DNA of 6,888 nt from an uncultured Clostridia bacterium (GTDB lineage Bacteria; Bacillota; Clostridia; Oscillospirales; CAG-272): positions 1 through 6,888 of the forward strand of contig CAJGDZ010000092.1 in the NCBI GenBank assembly GCA_904502055.1, given 5' to 3'. The notes below the pieces were generated by a model that saw only the letters and a list, made by a program, of their open reading frames with translations, was not told the origin of the DNA and made no database searches. The position numbers and the translations under genes are program-made. This document shows positions 6,119 through 6,888 of the stretch, piece by piece. Within the stretch, counting starts at the first letter, position 1. Each line of letters opens with the position of its first letter.

Positions 6119-6544
6119 TCAATAAATCGAATCATCATTGATTTTTGCACCGCATCGAAGCAATATACTTGACATCTCCGCGCACATACGAAACATCAAA
6201 TCCGCTTGTTCTTCATATTCCTTTGTATCGATAAATCCATTACGATTGGCAATACGCGCGATCTGATTTATGTTAATACCGATCTTTACAAACTCACGGC
6301 TTAACCGCATATATTCATCCGGTGGGAATGCCACAAGATGAGCTCCTGCCAAAAGCTGACGAATAAAATTACTGTTGGTACATTTACAAGCCTTCGCAAA
6401 AAGTTGAAACTTTTCGTATTCTTCATCGTCAAGATATGCCTTTATCAGATGCCGCTTTTGTTCTTCGGGTTTGACTGTTCCTTTTATTAAGTTTTGTGAG
6501 CTATATAATAATGCCGTAGACAGTAAGCGAAAAGACGGAAGCAC
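6119..6544 (-). CDS. MobC-like relaxosome accessory protein, start uncertain
   Basis: Plasmid mobilization proteins of the MobC family bind oriT and help the relaxase nick DNA. The recognizable part begins near residue 28 (numbering from the GTG at 6544). HLIKAYLDDEEYEKF (32-46) followed by a helix and SNFIRQLLAGA (58-68) looks like a ribbon-helix-helix DNA-binding fold. The MobC hallmark segment follows: an FVKIGININQIARIANRNG stretch (85-103), then a helical tail to residue 141. Residues 1-25 (MLPSFRLLSTALLYSS and on) do not look like the family. The GTG has no Shine-Dalgarno, and there is no in-frame ATG between it and the conserved part. The real start may be lost (an ATA at 6487 stands where a short homolog might begin) or the 5' end may be rearranged. 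The relaxase gene that normally follows mobC is absent: the regulator gene lies there instead, convergent. The gene may be decayed or may act in trans. Confidence 0.72.
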   Translation of the reverse strand: MLPSFRLLSTALLYSSQNLIKGTVKPEEQKRHLIKAYLDDEEYEKFQLFAKACKCTNSNFIRQLLAGAHLVAFPPDEYMRLSREFVKIGININQIARIANRNGFIDTKEYEEQADLMFRMCAEMSSILLRCGAKINDDSIY

Positions 6545-6579
6545 ATCAAACGATCAGAGCAAAAAGTTTGATGTTCCGT
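6535..6579. repeat. Bulged inverted repeat at the 5' end of the MobC-like gene (candidate oriT arm or operator)
   Basis: Left arm ACGGAA (6535-6540) plus CATCAAAC (6544-6551) pairs with right arm GTTTGATG (6566-6573) plus TTCCGT (6574-6579). This gives 14 paired bases with a 3-base bulge (GCA) on the left and a 14-base loop. Read the other way, the inner part is a perfect 9-bp repeat, ACATCAAAC/GTTTGATGT. It lies between two divergent genes, one encoding a MobC-like protein; such proteins bind inverted repeats at transfer origins next to their own genes. No U-run follows, so it does not read as a terminator. The function is inferred. Confidence 0.5.
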
Positions 6580-6599
6580 TCTTCCCGTTTTGACTCTTG

Positions 6600-6605
6600 T
6601 ATAAT
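6600..6605 (+). promoter_or_regulatory. Possible -10 box for the rightmost gene
   Basis: A perfect TATAAT lies about 70 bases before the ATG at 6675. No good -35 stands 16-18 bp upstream; TTGACT at 6590-6595 is only 4 bp away and cannot pair with it. It may need an activator, or be chance in A/T-rich DNA. Confidence 0.3.
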
Positions 6606-6674
6606 TACTTCACAAGTGCAGCAAAAAACATTTTATTTGCAAAGCGCTCAACAACAAAAATGGAGGATTTTATC

Positions 6675-6888
6675 ATGGCAAAAACCACTTGGAGACTTAA
6701 AATTGACGGAGCAACCGACAACCTTGGAATCTTTAAAACAAAAGAAGAAGGCATTGACGTCGCTTTCAGACTCATTTCCGAAAAGTTTAGCAGCATCTCT
6801 GAAACCATTGATGAGGTACTGAAACAGAGACATACCAAAGCCGGCAGATCTCTTATTGAAAAATTTAAGGATATTAAGAATCTGAGAT
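6675..6888 (+). CDS. Unknown small or N-terminal protein, open at the right edge
   Basis: An uninterrupted frame of 71 codons runs from the ATG at 6675 to the window end. The start is well supported: GGAGG at 6662-6666 lies 8 bases upstream. I do not recognize the family. The visible part begins with TTWRLKIDG (4-12) and LGIFKTKEEGIDVAFRLI (17-34), which reads as a short beta hairpin followed by an amphipathic helix. It continues as a charged helical region rich in Lys and Glu (36-70). There is no signal peptide or membrane segment. The layout faintly recalls small proteins of the DUF2188 sort (Trp, strand, then a TKEEA-like helix), but this is only a resemblance of pattern. It is divergent from the MobC-like gene and probably part of the same mobile element. 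Confidence 0.65.
   Translation, partial: MAKTTWRLKIDGATDNLGIFKTKEEGIDVAFRLISEKFSSISETIDEVLKQRHTKAGRSLIEKFKDIKNLR

Noticed and set aside
5820..6122. Relaxase fragment downstream of the MobC-like gene on the minus strand
   Set aside because: The open frame there translates to nothing relaxase-like and is antisense to the helix-turn-helix region of the regulator.
1..6888. tRNA, rRNA, CRISPR array, riboswitch or insertion sequence
   Set aside because: No cloverleaf-like stretches, no regularly spaced repeats with spacers, no conserved riboswitch core and no transposase-like frame were seen.

Overview
The window looks like chromosomal or element-borne DNA from an anaerobic, low-to-mid GC Bacillota, most likely a gut-type clostridial relative. 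This is inferred from strong AAGGAG-type ribosome binding sites, tightly overlapping genes, an Old Yellow Enzyme with an iron-sulfur cysteine motif (typical of strict anaerobes) and a MobC protein of the kind found on clostridial mobile elements. No species can be named from the sequence alone.

Positions 1-5139 hold a five-gene operon on the minus strand. In order of transcription it encodes an FMN/Fe-S Old Yellow Enzyme reductase (5139-3943), an NAD-type short-chain dehydrogenase (3946-3215), a fumarate-reductase-like FAD flavoprotein (3209-1410), a sugar phosphate isomerase/epimerase-like TIM barrel (1423-668) and a D-2-hydroxyacid dehydrogenase that runs off the left edge (671 to <1). Every junction is a short overlap or a gap of 5 bases, so the genes are almost certainly translated as one coupled unit. 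Four of the five products are redox enzymes. The set suggests stepwise, mainly reductive processing of an imported unsaturated or cyclic carbonyl compound, possibly one carrying a sugar or sugar-acid part. The substrate cannot be read from the sequence.

Positions 5140-5273 are an A/T-rich divergent control region. It holds a promoter for the operon, a promoter for the regulator, a perfect 14-bp palindrome and three GCAA elements exactly 21 bp apart. The divergent gene (5274-6059, plus strand) encodes a cupin/AraC-family regulator, the obvious candidate to sense the operon's substrate and switch it on.

From about 6100 rightwards the character changes: the DNA is more A/T-rich and the genes concern mobile DNA. 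A MobC-like ribbon-helix-helix relaxosome protein (6544-6119, minus) has no relaxase behind it and no convincing start signal. A bulged inverted repeat (6535-6579) lies at its 5' end, and a divergent gene of unknown function (6675 to >6888, plus) runs off the right edge. The catabolic operon therefore sits beside, or inside, a mobilizable or integrative element.
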